Positions 40,864 to 50,240 of a DNA stretch of 64,000 nucleotides are shown here, piece after piece. The stretch comes from Oceanospirillum sanctuarii (GTDB lineage Bacteria; Pseudomonadota; Gammaproteobacteria; Pseudomonadales; Halomonadaceae), in contig NZ_MTBA01000013.1 in assembly GCF_002150805.1 (NCBI RefSeq), forward strand, positions 62,001-126,000, given 5' to 3'. Positions within the stretch are counted from its first letter, which is position 1. The number at the start of each line of letters is the position of its first letter. The translations under genes and the position numbers were made by a program. Under the pieces are notes generated by a model that saw nothing but the letters and a program-made list of their open reading frames with translations, was not told the DNA's origin and did not search any database.

Positions 40864-43728
40864 ATGAAACTGACCAAAAAAACCGCCACGGGCGCAGGCA
40901 AGACCGACAGTAAAGGTCTGGGTCTTAGCCGTCGTACCTTCCTGAAGAACACAGGTATCACTACCGGTGGTCTGGCTGCTGCCGGCTTTATGGGCAACGG
41001 CATGATCCGTAAGGCCGAAGCGAAAACCGAAGCGATTTCGCCAAATGCGCCTAAAGAAGTTAAACGTACTATCTGTTCTCACTGCTCTGTAGGTTGCGGT
41101 GTTTACGCAGAAGTACAGAACGGTGTATGGACCTATCAGGAACCGGCATTCGATCACCCGTTCAACCGTGGCGCTCACTGTGCAAAGGGTGCGTCCCTGC
41201 GTGAGCACGGCCATGGCGAGCGTCGTCTGAAGTACCCAATGAAGCTGGTTAACGGCAAATGGCAGAAAGTCAGCTGGGAAACTGCAATCGACGAGATCGG
41301 CGACAAAATGCAGCAGATTCGTGCTGAATCCGGTCCGGATTCTGTTTACTGGCTGGGTTCTGCAAAGCATAACAACGAGCAGGCATATCTGTTCCGTAAG
41401 TTTGCGGCGCACTGGGGCACCAACAACGTTGACCACCAGGCTCGTATCTGTCACTCCACCACAGTAGCCGGTGTTGCGAACACCTGGGGCTATGGTGCGA
41501 TGACCAACTCCTTCAACGACATGCACAACTGTAAGTCTGTGATCCTGATTGGTTCGAACCCGTCGGAAGCACACCCGGTTGCGATGCAGCACATCCTGCT
41601 GGCGAAGGAGCGTAACAAAGCTCAGATTATTGTTGTTGACCCACGCTTCACCCGTACTGCTGCTAAAGCAAACGAGTACGTACGTATCCGTCCGGGTACT
41701 GACGTTGCTTACGTTTGGGGTCTGCTGTGGCACATCTTCGAAAACGGCTGGGAAGACAAAGAGTTTATCCGTCAGCGTGTTTACGGTATGGACGAAGTTC
41801 GTGCAGAAGTGGCCAAGTGGACACCAGCGGAAGTTGAGAACGTAACCGGTGTTGGCGAAGCGCAGATGCGTAAAGTTGCCAAGATGCTGGCAACTAACCG
41901 TCCGGGTTCTGTTGTTTGGTGTATGGGTGGTACTCAGCACACCACAGGTAACAACAATACCCGTGCATACTGCATCCTGATGCTGGCTCTGGGTAACATG
42001 GGCGTAAGCGGCGGCGGTGCTAACATCTTCCGTGGTCACGACAACGTACAGGGTGCTACTGACCTTGGCGTACTGTCTCACACCCTGCCAGGCTACTACG
42101 GTCTGTCCGGCGGTGCCTGGAAACACTGGGCTGGTGTTTGGGGCGTAGATCTGGAATGGCTGAAAGGTCGTTTCGATCCGGCTCAATATCGTGGCAAGCA
42201 GCCAATGAACAACGCTGGTATTCCGGTTTCACGTTGGGTTGACGGCGTACTGGAAAACAAAGACAAGATCGACCAGAAAGATAACATCCGCGCAATGGTT
42301 TACTGGGGTCACGCTGTGAACTCTCAGACCCGTGGCGTTGAGATGAAAAAGGCGATGGAAAAACTGGATATGATGGTTATCGTTGACCCGTATCCAACGC
42401 ACGCTGCAGTTATGCACGATCGTAAAGATGGTGTTTATCTGCTACCAGCCTGTACTCAGTTCGAAACTTACGGTTCTGTAACAGCGTCTAACCGTTCGAT
42501 TCAGTGGCGTGATCAGGTTATTGAGCCTCTGTTCGAATCCAAGACTGACCACGAAATCATGTACCGCTTCGCTAAGAAGCTGGGCTTCGCGGATCAGCTG
42601 TTCAAGAACATCAAGGTTGAAGGCAACATTCCGGTAATCGAAGACATCACCCGCGAATTCAACAGCGGTATGTGGACGATCGGTTATACCGCACAGAGCC
42701 CTGAGCGTCTGAAAGCACACCAGCAGAACTGGCACACCTTCGACTTCGATACTCTGAAAGCTGATGGCGGCCCTGCAAATGGTGACTTCTACGGTATGCC
42801 TTGGCCATGCTGGGGTACTCCGGAGATGAAACACCCGGGTACTCCTCTGCTGTATGACACAAGCAAACCGGTTGCTGAAGGTGGTCTGAACTTCCGTGCC
42901 CGTTTCGGTGTAGAGCGTGATGGTGTAAGCCTGCTGGCTGAAGACTCCTACCCTGTAGGTGCCGACATCAAAGACGGCCACCCGGAGTTCACCGACAAGC
43001 TGCTGAAACAGCTGGGCTGGTGGGATGACCTGACGGCAGAAGAGAAGAAAGCCGCAGAAGGCAAAAACTGGAAAACTGACCTGTCTGGCGGTATCCAGCG
43101 TGTTGCGATCAAGCACGGTTGTGCGCCGTTCGGTAACGCGAAAGCCCGTGCTGTGGTCTGGACCTTCCCGGATAAAGTGCCACTGCACCGTGAGCCTCTG
43201 TACACCCCTCGTCGTGACCTGCTGAGCAAGTACGCGACCTGGAAAGACGTTGAATCTCACTACCGTCTGCCGACTCTGTACGAGTCCATTCAGAAACAGG
43301 ACTTCTCCAAAGAGTATCCGATCATTCTGACCTCCGGTCGTCTGGTGGAATACGAGGGTGGCGGTGAAGAAACCCGTTCTAACCCTTGGCTGGCAGAACT
43401 GCAGCAGGAAATGTTTGCTGAGATCAACCCTTACGATGCCAACAACCTGAATGTTCGCGATGGCGCAGACATCTGGGTAGAAGGTGCTGAAGGTGGTCGT
43501 ATCAAGGTGAAAGCCATGGTAACCCGTCGTGTAGATCGCGGAGTTGTATTCATTCCGTTCCACTTCGGCGGTAAGTTCCAGGGTAAAGACCTGACCGACA
43601 AGTACCCTCAGGGTTCCGCACCGTATGTTGTGGGTGAAGCGGCGAACACCGCAACCACATACGGTTATGACAGTGTGACTCAGATGCAGGAAACGAAAGT
43701 GACCCTGTGTAAAGTGACACCGGCTTAA
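40864..43728 (+). CDS. fdhA: Formate dehydrogenase catalytic subunit FdhA (Cys-type, TAT-exported)
   Basis: This periplasmic Mo/W-bisMGD enzyme of 954 residues oxidises formate to CO2. The TAT motif SRRTFLK (Arg23-Arg24) starts the leader. The proximal 4Fe-4S motif is CSHCSVGCG...CAKG near residues 70-105. The metal ligand is Cys196 in QARICHSTTVAG, where E. coli FDH-N has selenocysteine, so no SECIS is needed. The following TVAG..NTWGYGAMTNS and the C-terminal MolyD-binding domain (SGRLVEYEGGGEETRSNPWL) complete the fold. Tungstate uptake genes in the window suggest tungsten may be the metal (inference). Confidence 0.96.
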   Translation: MKLTKKTATGAGKTDSKGLGLSRRTFLKNTGITTGGLAAAGFMGNGMIRKAEAKTEAISPNAPKEVKRTICSHCSVGCGVYAEVQNGVWTYQEPAFDHPFNRGAHCAKGASLREHGHGERRLKYPMKLVNGKWQKVSWETAIDEIGDKMQQIRAESGPDSVYWLGSAKHNNEQAYLFRKFAAHWGTNNVDHQARICHSTTVAGVANTWGYGAMTNSFNDMHNCKSVILIGSNPSEAHPVAMQHILLAKERNKAQIIVVDPRFTRTAAKANEYVRIRPGTDVAYVWGLLWHIFENGWEDKEFIRQRVYGMDEVRAEVAKWTPAEVENVTGVGEAQMRKVAKMLATNRPGSVVWCMGGTQHTTGNNNTRAYCILMLALGNMGVSGGGANIFRGHDNVQGATDLGVLSHTLPGYYGLSGGAWKHWAGVWGVDLEWLKGRFDPAQYRGKQPMNNAGIPVSRWVDGVLENKDKIDQKDNIRAMVYWGHAVNSQTRGVEMKKAMEKLDMMVIVDPYPTHAAVMHDRKDGVYLLPACTQFETYGSVTASNRSIQWRDQVIEPLFESKTDHEIMYRFAKKLGFADQLFKNIKVEGNIPVIEDITREFNSGMWTIGYTAQSPERLKAHQQNWHTFDFDTLKADGGPANGDFYGMPWPCWGTPEMKHPGTPLLYDTSKPVAEGGLNFRARFGVERDGVSLLAEDSYPVGADIKDGHPEFTDKLLKQLGWWDDLTAEEKKAAEGKNWKTDLSGGIQRVAIKHGCAPFGNAKARAVVWTFPDKVPLHREPLYTPRRDLLSKYATWKDVESHYRLPTLYESIQKQDFSKEYPIILTSGRLVEYEGGGEETRSNPWLAELQQEMFAEINPYDANNLNVRDGADIWVEGAEGGRIKVKAMVTRRVDRGVVFIPFHFGGKFQGKDLTDKYPQGSAPYVVGEAANTATTYGYDSVTQMQETKVTLCKVTPA

Positions 43729-43810
43729 ACCCTGTAGCGCGGCGGATTGGCCCTAAGGGTCACTCCGCTGGAACCACCAGTGAGGCTTTGCCTCCGTAAG
43801 GAAAAGAATC

Positions 43811-44497
43811 ATGGCTAAAATGAAATTCCTATGTGACTCCGAGCGCTGCATTGAGTGCAACGGCTGTGTCACTGCTTGTAAAAACGCAAACGAAACCGAA
43901 TGGGGCATTCAGCGCCGTCGTGTTGTAACACTGGACGATGGTGAGCCAACAGAGACCTCAATCTCCGTTGCCTGTATGCACTGTACTGATGCGCCTTGTA
44001 TGGCGGTTTGTCCGACAGACTGTTTCTATCAGACTGACGATGGCATCGTACTGCACGATAAAGATCTGTGTATCGGTTGCGGCTACTGCCTGTTTGCCTG
44101 CCCGTTTGGTGCGCCACAGTTCCCGACTGAGGGTGCATTTGGTGAGCGTGGCAAGATGGACAAATGTACTTTCTGTGCCGGTGGCCCTGAAGAGGATCCT
44201 ATCGTAGAGAAAGAGAAATACGGCGCTAACCGTATTAAAGAAGGCAAACTGCCTCTGTGTGCTGAAATGTGTTCCACCAAAGCCCTGCTGGCAGGTGATG
44301 CTCAGGTTGTTTCTGACATCTTCCGTGAGCGTGTGGTTTACCGTGGTCATAAAGATGGTGCCTGGTCTTCCCTGGAAGGCGGCGCAGCGACTCCAGGCCA
44401 GATGAGCCAGGAAGAGATGGCTGCACGTGCTGAAGCGTTCGCAACGGATGCTACTTTCGCCAGTAACACCAAGGGCGATATCATCGCTAAAGCCTGA
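43811..44497 (+). CDS. fdhB: Formate dehydrogenase iron-sulfur subunit FdhB
   Basis: This 228-residue electron-transfer subunit has four ferredoxin-type 4Fe-4S motifs: CIECNGCVTACK, CMHCTDAPCMAVCP, CIGCGYCLFACP and CTFC...CAEMCSTKALL. It carries electrons from FdhA to the cytochrome b subunit. There is no signal peptide of its own, so it would be co-exported with FdhA. It is shorter than E. coli FdoH because it lacks the C-terminal membrane helix, typical of Wolinella/Shewanella FdhB. Confidence 0.95.
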   Translation: MAKMKFLCDSERCIECNGCVTACKNANETEWGIQRRRVVTLDDGEPTETSISVACMHCTDAPCMAVCPTDCFYQTDDGIVLHDKDLCIGCGYCLFACPFGAPQFPTEGAFGERGKMDKCTFCAGGPEEDPIVEKEKYGANRIKEGKLPLCAEMCSTKALLAGDAQVVSDIFRERVVYRGHKDGAWSSLEGGAATPGQMSQEEMAARAEAFATDATFASNTKGDIIAKA

Positions 44498-44575
44498 TTG
44501 GTTTAGCCTGAGCTGCCGGGTTTTCCGGTAGCTCTATTGGCTCACCTCAGGTGTTTGACTTAAGAGTTGGATCTT

Positions 44576-45628
44576 ATGAACACATATACGACACAGACAG
44601 GCAGCACCCTGCGCGGTGCACGCTCTACAGGAATTAGTCCTGTTCAGCGCCTGAAGATGGTCGCCATCAGTCTGTTAGCACTTTTGTGCCTGACACTGAG
44701 CAGCACCCTATGGGCCAGCACAGAAGCCTCTGACGCAGAAAATCGCGTAAAGGGTAACTTTGCCGGTGCCGGTTACTGGCGCGAAGTATCGGACGGTACT
44801 GAAGGCTACACCACTTCCAAGGGTCGCGAGCACGGAAAGCTGATCAATGTCAGTGGCGAAACCTGGCGTGACTGGCGTAACCGCTGGGTAAGCCCAGGCG
44901 GTCTGTACGCGATTGGCGGCAGCCTGGGTCTGCTGACTCTGGTTTACCTGCTGATCGGCCCTCTGAAACTGGATAAGCCCCGCACCGGTAAAGTGGTTGA
45001 GCGCTGGAAGCGTTTTGACCGCACCATGCACTGGTTCGTAGCGATTACCTTCCTGATTCTGGGCTTTAGTGGCTTCCTGATCATGTACGGCAAGCACTTC
45101 GTGCCGGATCTGTTCGGTTATACCTTCTGGAAGAACCTGATTGCGTTCTGCAAGCTGGCTCACAACTATATCGGCCCTATCTTCTCATTGGGTCTGATCG
45201 TTATGCTGATCAGCTGGATGAAGCACAACTTCTTCAACAAGGTTGACCTGAAGTGGTTCCTGCAGGGTGGCGGTATTATCGGCAACAAACACCCAAGCGC
45301 AGGTTTCCTGAATGGTGGTGAGAAAGGCTGGTACTGGTTGCTGTTCTTCGGAGGTCTGACGGTGGTAGGTTCCGGTCTGGTACTGGACTTCCCTATCTTC
45401 GGTCAGCTGCGTGACACCATGCAGTGGGCTAACCTGATCCACGGTGTTTCTTCTCTGCTTCTGCTGGCAGCTTCTTTCGGTCATATCTATATCGGTACGA
45501 TCGGTTCTGAAGGTGCACTCGAAGGCATGAAGACCGGCTACGTGGATGAGACCTGGGCAAAACAGCACCACGATCTCTGGTACGAAGAAGTCAAAGATCA
45601 GGCAGTTGATGAGAAGGAAGTACGCTAA
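44576..45628 (+). CDS. fdhC: Formate dehydrogenase cytochrome b subunit FdhC
   Basis: This membrane anchor and diheme cytochrome b passes electrons to quinone. It has 350 residues with a signal-like N-terminal segment (MVAISLLALLCLTLSSTLWA), a periplasmic stretch and about four more TM helices. RFDRTMHWFVAITFLILGFSGF, KLAHNYIGPIFSLGL and NLIHGVSSLLLLAASFGHIYIG supply the heme-ligand His residues. The ATG at 44576 is chosen over an in-frame TTG at 44567. A strong terminator follows, closing the operon. Confidence 0.94.
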   Translation: MNTYTTQTGSTLRGARSTGISPVQRLKMVAISLLALLCLTLSSTLWASTEASDAENRVKGNFAGAGYWREVSDGTEGYTTSKGREHGKLINVSGETWRDWRNRWVSPGGLYAIGGSLGLLTLVYLLIGPLKLDKPRTGKVVERWKRFDRTMHWFVAITFLILGFSGFLIMYGKHFVPDLFGYTFWKNLIAFCKLAHNYIGPIFSLGLIVMLISWMKHNFFNKVDLKWFLQGGGIIGNKHPSAGFLNGGEKGWYWLLFFGGLTVVGSGLVLDFPIFGQLRDTMQWANLIHGVSSLLLLAASFGHIYIGTIGSEGALEGMKTGYVDETWAKQHHDLWYEEVKDQAVDEKEVR

Positions 45629-45663
45629 GTACAGATTCTTTCAATCGATCGTGACTGATCAGT

Positions 45664-45692
45664 AAAAAGAGGAGCCTGGCTCCTCTTTTTTT
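45664..45692 (+). terminator. Terminator of the formate dehydrogenase operon
   Basis: A perfect 13-bp stem AAAAAGAGGAGCC / GGCTCCTCTTTTT with a 1-base formal loop (about 5 unpaired in practice) is followed by more T. A-rich and T-rich flanks make it potentially bidirectional. Confidence 0.92.
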
Positions 45693-45729
45693 GTCTCAAC
45701 TTTATCCGCTGACTTCGACCAAAAACTGT

Positions 45730-46143
45730 TCAGCTCGCCCAGGCTTCCGGGCTAAGGTCGACATAGTCACCACTACCGTTGCGGAAAAGCCTTAACTCAA
45801 TGTCACTGAGCTGAGCATTACATTCTGACAACTGCTCGACCAGCCATTGATAACCCGCCTTAAATGCCTGTTCCTGAGCCTTTCGGGCAGTATCGCCCTC
45901 CTCGAAACCAAGAAGATGCGGCCAATCAAAGGTTCGGAATTGAGGCAGATGATCAAACTCCTCAACTGGTGACAGATTCCAGAACCCTTCGATAAAACAG
46001 GCAATATCAAGAAAAAAATCGCACTGAGTCTGGCCTGCATCGGCACAGGCGCGGGCGTTTTTCTCCACCAATTCTCTGAAAGCAGAGCGATAAACATTAA
46101 GAGTATTCAGAACCAGCTGTTCTGAGCTTTCTGTATCCTGCAT
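45730..46143 (-). CDS. Hypothetical protein, 137 residues
   Basis: Not recognised. It is an acidic, soluble, probably helical protein (LVLNTLNVYRSAFRELVEKNARACADAG, FIEGFWNLSPVEEFDHLPQF) without signal peptide or membrane segment. The coding frame is well separated from its neighbours and its codon use resembles them. It lies downstream of the GNAT gene on the same strand and converges on the fdh operon terminator. Confidence 0.65.
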   Translation of the reverse strand: MQDTESSEQLVLNTLNVYRSAFRELVEKNARACADAGQTQCDFFLDIACFIEGFWNLSPVEEFDHLPQFRTFDWPHLLGFEEGDTARKAQEQAFKAGYQWLVEQLSECNAQLSDIELRLFRNGSGDYVDLSPEAWAS

Positions 46144-46205
46144 GGTTTAAATCCTTTTTAACCGTTCCGGATGATGATCAGGGTGTGCCCATCATGGGCA
46201 CACCA

Positions 46206-46661
46206 CTACAACTGCGCTTCCACTATCCGGGCCATCGGCTGATAAACCAAACCACCGGACTCTGAAATCTCGCCATTCGGCTTGAAACCGAAGCGCTGAT
46301 AAGCAGGCACAGAAGTGAGAGAAGCGTTAACCGTAACCTCTTCCTGGCGGGCATGATCAAAAGCTTCAGCCAGAAGCTTCTTACCGATCCCCTGCTTCTG
46401 ATATGCAGGTTCAATAAAGAACATAGCGATATGACGCCCTTCTTTCAGTTCAATGACACCCACCGGCTGTCCGCCGTCTTCGGCAACAAACATAAGGTTG
46501 TCTTTCTGCATACGATCCGCGAAGGATTCAGGGGTCGTCACACTGGCAAAGGTTTTAGCACCTTTGAGGGAAAGGGTATCCGCAACGGAATACCTGAATG
46601 AACGCAGACATACTGCGCTGACGCTTTTCAGATCCTTCTGGGTCATCGTCCTGATAATCAC
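46206..46661 (-). CDS. GNAT-family N-acetyltransferase
   Basis: This acetyl-CoA-dependent acyltransferase has about 151 residues. The acetyl-CoA-binding motif A is visible as MFFIEPAYQKQGIGKKLLAEAFDHA (QKQGIG), followed by VNASLTSVPAYQRFGF. The GTG at 46661 (VIIRTMTQKDL) is preferred because AAGAGG lies about eight bases upstream; an ATG at 46703 would add 14 residues without family similarity. The substrate is unknown. Confidence 0.83.
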   Translation of the reverse strand: MIIRTMTQKDLKSVSAVCLRSFRYSVADTLSLKGAKTFASVTTPESFADRMQKDNLMFVAEDGGQPVGVIELKEGRHIAMFFIEPAYQKQGIGKKLLAEAFDHARQEEVTVNASLTSVPAYQRFGFKPNGEISESGGLVYQPMARIVEAQL

Positions 46662-46797
46662 GTTTATATCCTCTTGATACTCAATCCAATTGAACTCAAT
46701 CAAGTATTAAAGCGAATAAAAGCGCACCTGAAAACCTGTGAAATACTGGCAGCATTAGCCTGACCTCTGATAAAGACCTAGCCTTTATTTTTTCAGC

Positions 46798-48093
46798 TTA
46801 AAGGCTCGCTTTTGTGGTACCTATCTGCAACTCAACACGATTGCGCCCCGTCTTTTTCGCCACATAAAGTGCGTTATCAGCAACTTTCACGGCCTCTTCA
46901 AAGCAGGCACCACTTTTTACCTGAGCAAGGCCGATGCTGATAGTCAGGGTTAAGGTACGATCCTCTGCCACCTGAAGAGGGCTACGGGCAACCTGTTCCC
47001 GGAAGCGATCAAGCTTCTCGAGACAACTTTTTAGCTCACCACCGGGGAAGAAAATAGCAAACTCTTCACCACCGAAACGACACAGGGAAACCTCATTGCC
47101 AAAGGTATTTCGCAGTTTCTCAGCAAGGCAGATCAAAGCATGGTCACCACACTCGTGACCAAAGGAATCGTTGATTTTCTTAAAGAAGTCGATATCGATC
47201 AGAGCGACAATTCCCTTAAGCTCTGAATGCCGCTGGGAGAGATAATGCTCTACCTCCTGACTGAACCCCCGACGATTAAGCAGGTTTGTCAGAGGATCCC
47301 GATCTGCCAATTCCTGCAGTCGATGCTCTTTCTCTACCTGATCGGAAATATCCCGTTCAATGGCAGCAAAATGGGTAATCTGGCCATAGGTGTTTTTTAA
47401 CGGGAAGATCTTCAGATCCAACCAGTAAGGAGTGCCATCTTTACTGAAATTCTGGATACGCTCGTGAATCCAGTCTTTGTTTTCCAATCCTTGCCGGATA
47501 CGTTTACGGGTATCATCAGAGGTTTCCGGTCCCTGAAGAATACGCGGATTCTTGCCCATCACCTCTTCCCGGGTATAACCACTCAAACGGGTAAAGGCGT
47601 TATTAACATAGACAATCCGGGGCCCCGGCTCATCAATCGGATCGGCTTCGGTGATAACAACCACGTCATCAGAATTGGCGACCACAGACTCAAACGAGAT
47701 CTCAGACTTCATCCCCGTAATGTCGATAAAACTGACAATCACATGTTCAATACTGCCGGATGAAGAAAACTGAGGATTTGCATTGCACAGCACCCAGGTC
47801 ACTTCCGCAGTGGAACTGTCGCAAATACCCACTTCAAGATTTGCGATGCTTCTGCCTTCAGAGATTACCCGATTGACGGGAAAATCCTGATGGGTCATCA
47901 GACGATTCTGGCTATCCACAAAGCGCCAGCTGGGATCAAGAGTATCCTTACCCATCGCCTGCGCCTCTGTCAGACGCAGAAGTTCCAGTGCTCTGGGATT
48001 GGCATAGAGGATTTCAGTGGTAGCACTATGAACCACAACCCCTTCACGCAAACCTTCTAACAGAGACTTTGGGTCGAGATCTTTTAATTCCAA
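46798..48093 (-). CDS. PAS-PAS-GGDEF diguanylate cyclase
   Basis: This cytoplasmic protein of 431 residues has two PAS domains (about 10-125 and 130-255, with FTRLSGYTREEVMGKNPRILQG typical of the second) and a GGDEF domain (about 265-425). The active-site motif is intact as FGGEEFAIF, so it probably makes c-di-GMP. No membrane segment is present. The sensory ligand is unknown. It is monocistronic. Confidence 0.92.
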   Translation of the reverse strand: MELKDLDPKSLLEGLREGVVVHSATTEILYANPRALELLRLTEAQAMGKDTLDPSWRFVDSQNRLMTHQDFPVNRVISEGRSIANLEVGICDSSTAEVTWVLCNANPQFSSSGSIEHVIVSFIDITGMKSEISFESVVANSDDVVVITEADPIDEPGPRIVYVNNAFTRLSGYTREEVMGKNPRILQGPETSDDTRKRIRQGLENKDWIHERIQNFSKDGTPYWLDLKIFPLKNTYGQITHFAAIERDISDQVEKEHRLQELADRDPLTNLLNRRGFSQEVEHYLSQRHSELKGIVALIDIDFFKKINDSFGHECGDHALICLAEKLRNTFGNEVSLCRFGGEEFAIFFPGGELKSCLEKLDRFREQVARSPLQVAEDRTLTLTISIGLAQVKSGACFEEAVKVADNALYVAKKTGRNRVELQIGTTKASL

Positions 48094-48224
48094 GGCAGTT
48101 CACCTGTCAGAGAAAGACTGATTGGGTTTCGGTAAAGACTTATTTTGAGTGTAGCTTAAAGCAGGACACCGAATGTTTGATTCCAGACAAATCAGATGAA
48201 ACCGGTTATTTATTACTAATACGT

Positions 48225-48254
48225 AAAAAGCCCGCAGCAGGTGCTGCGGGCTTT
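48225..48254 (-). terminator. Terminator after the 48.3-kb hypothetical gene
   Basis: AAAGCCCGCAGCA and TGCTGCGGGCTTT make a 13-bp stem with a 2-base formal loop. On the minus strand it is followed by TTTTTA. Confidence 0.88.
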
Positions 48255-48277
48255 AACATTCGGCAGGTCACAGAGAC

Positions 48278-48637
48278 TTAACAGGTGATATCCGGGGACA
48301 TACAGCAGGGTATATAAAGCAGATCCTGTTTGAGCTTTTTGATACAACGGGTGGCGATAGGTGCCAGTTCATCCAGCTCTTCCCGCAGATGCTCACTGGC
48401 GCGAAGTGGTGTGCCATGCAGAAACGCATCGATATCACTGGTGCTGGCTTCGAAAGCCTCCACATAATGTTCCAGATCCCGATCCAACTTAGCAAAACGC
48501 GCCTTGTGCCAGCTTTTAGCTGCTTCTGCCGCAATGGTGTGGCCCACCTTCAGCATCACATCGGCCTTGCCTTCGCTACCATCCGGGGTGTGCAGAAACA
48601 TCACCAGCCGGGCACCTGTCCTTTCTATCGGTGTCAT
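48278..48637 (-). CDS. Hypothetical protein, 119 residues
   Basis: Not recognised. It is a soluble, helical protein (DVMLKVGHTIAAEAAKSWHKARFAKLDRDLEHYVEAFE) ending in a Cys-containing tail IPCCMSPDITC. It has a good ribosome-binding site (GGAGGA) close upstream of the ATG and its own terminator, which support a real monocistronic gene. There is no signal peptide and no domain that I can name. Confidence 0.7.
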   Translation of the reverse strand: MTPIERTGARLVMFLHTPDGSEGKADVMLKVGHTIAAEAAKSWHKARFAKLDRDLEHYVEAFEASTSDIDAFLHGTPLRASEHLREELDELAPIATRCIKKLKQDLLYIPCCMSPDITC

Positions 48638-48838
48638 CGCATCCTCCTGATGCTTATTCGCATTTTTTGTTGTTACGGGTATGGCTAAAATGAGTTTAGC
48701 CCAGTGTTTTTAAGGGGTAAACGAGCAGAAAATAGGCAACTTAGTAGCCCTGAATAGCACCCCCCGAAAGAAATAAGGCTATATACCGAAAACTCGCAGT
48801 GTTGACTACGGGCTATGCCAGTGAACACCTTGTGCTGA

Positions 48839-49966
48839 TTACAGAGTGACCGCCTGAATTGCAGCCTCAACCAGTTGACCGGTGCGGGGAGAAACTCGAT
48901 GCTCCAGCAGAGTCGCGAGCTCTTCCAGCTGAGCTTTAGTAAGACCTGTGTTCATTGCCATGCCGATATGAGCACGCAGCTGTGGGTCTGTACCTGAGGT
49001 TGCCGCCAGAATCGCTACCGTCAGAATTTCGCGGTCCTGATGGTTCAACACGCCACGGGCGAAAACATCACCAAACAGATGCTTCTGCAGGAAGGTGTTT
49101 GCCACAGGAACAAAGTCGAAAAGAGGACCGGCAACAGGGCGACCTACTAGCTCGGTCTGAACCTCAGTGCCGGTTTTCAGGGAATCTTCCGGCAGGTCAT
49201 TGGGTTCAGCGCCAGCAACATCTTTCTTGCCGGCGGCTTTACGGGCTTCGACTTCACCCATCAATGTCGCCAGCGCATTAAGGGATCGTGGGAAACCACT
49301 GTAGGGATAAAGATGCACAAAGGACTCTTTCAGTTCATTGATCGATACACCGTTATCCAACGCCTGATTGATCGCAACTTTCAGGGAACCTAAATCACCC
49401 TCAGCAGCAAAAGCTGCTCCCGCAGCCAGCTGCTGATAACGACCACTGAGTACTTTGAACTCCGGCAGCTTAGGAGCCACCGCATCAACCGCTGCCTGAT
49501 ACTGGGCATCGGTCACCTTCTCTTTCCAGTTCACCGCTTCGCCCTCTTTGCTGCCGGTAACAACGAAATGAGTCATCGCAGTATGAGGGGTGGCACCATG
49601 CCAGTGATCCACATCTTCAGGACACCAGACCGCCTCGCCTTCATTAAAAGCGATCACCTGACCCTCGCGAGTCGCGGTAATAGCTGTGCCTTTGGTGACG
49701 ATCATGTGCTGGCCTGCCGGATGGTCGTGCCATGCGGTACGGGCACCGGGCTGAAAGGTCACGAAAGCGCCTGAATAAGGCACCTTGTCCTGATCGGGAA
49801 ACGTAATTTCAACATCAACCTGACCGGTGAATAAGTTCTCCGGGCCAGAGAAGGTTGGCAGACTGCCAGCGGGATGAACAACCTGATCTTTCCCAGCGAC
49901 AGCCTCGCCGGAAAGCAGGGCCAGGGTCAGTAAGGCTGCAGGAGTTAAACGGGATTCGGTAGACAT
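48839..49966 (-). CDS. Exported cupin plus carboxymuconolactone decarboxylase-family protein
   Basis: This 375-residue protein has an N-terminal signal-like segment (LTPAALLTLALLSGEAVA). A cupin domain at about 45-150 shows metal-binding His/Glu residues (TAWHDHPAGQHMIV, EDVDHWHGATPHTAM). Two carboxymuconolactone decarboxylase-like segments follow (about 190-260 and 290-375), the second with LNHQDREILTVAILAATSGTDPQLRAHIGMAMNTGLT. This cupin-CMD fusion is usually an oxidoreductase or alkylhydroperoxidase-like protein of unknown substrate. It lacks the CxxC of AhpD. Export is predicted, not proven. Confidence 0.82.
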   Translation of the reverse strand: MSTESRLTPAALLTLALLSGEAVAGKDQVVHPAGSLPTFSGPENLFTGQVDVEITFPDQDKVPYSGAFVTFQPGARTAWHDHPAGQHMIVTKGTAITATREGQVIAFNEGEAVWCPEDVDHWHGATPHTAMTHFVVTGSKEGEAVNWKEKVTDAQYQAAVDAVAPKLPEFKVLSGRYQQLAAGAAFAAEGDLGSLKVAINQALDNGVSINELKESFVHLYPYSGFPRSLNALATLMGEVEARKAAGKKDVAGAEPNDLPEDSLKTGTEVQTELVGRPVAGPLFDFVPVANTFLQKHLFGDVFARGVLNHQDREILTVAILAATSGTDPQLRAHIGMAMNTGLTKAQLEELATLLEHRVSPRTGQLVEAAIQAVTL

Positions 49967-50240
49967 AGAGACCTCCGTAGATCGCTCTTGGTGTTATCAA
50001 ACGGGATATAAATTCGATAACTCATTAGAGCGCTCTCGGAGGATTAAGCGGTAGAACGATTGCCTCAGATTATTGCTCGATTCTCTGACGCCCTCTTCTC
50101 TGACACTCTCCTGAAATGCACCATGTCCTTTAAAGAGCCTAACCCTGCAAAGCCGCGGTTTGCTGTTTAGAAATCAATAAGATAGATTGAAACGCGATTC
50201 ATCGGTTTACCACCCACCCGTTATACCAAGCGAGTCTGTA

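Noticed and set aside
41449-41451. Selenocysteine in the formate dehydrogenase active site
   Set aside because: The codon is TGT (Cys196), not TGA.
40750-42186. Long minus-strand open frame opposite fdhA
   Set aside because: It is the shadow of the strongly coding fdhA sequence, with unnatural amino-acid composition and no family match.
42442-43563. Second long minus-strand open frame opposite fdhA
   Set aside because: Same reason: high-GC-skewed codon use of fdhA leaves the reverse frame open.
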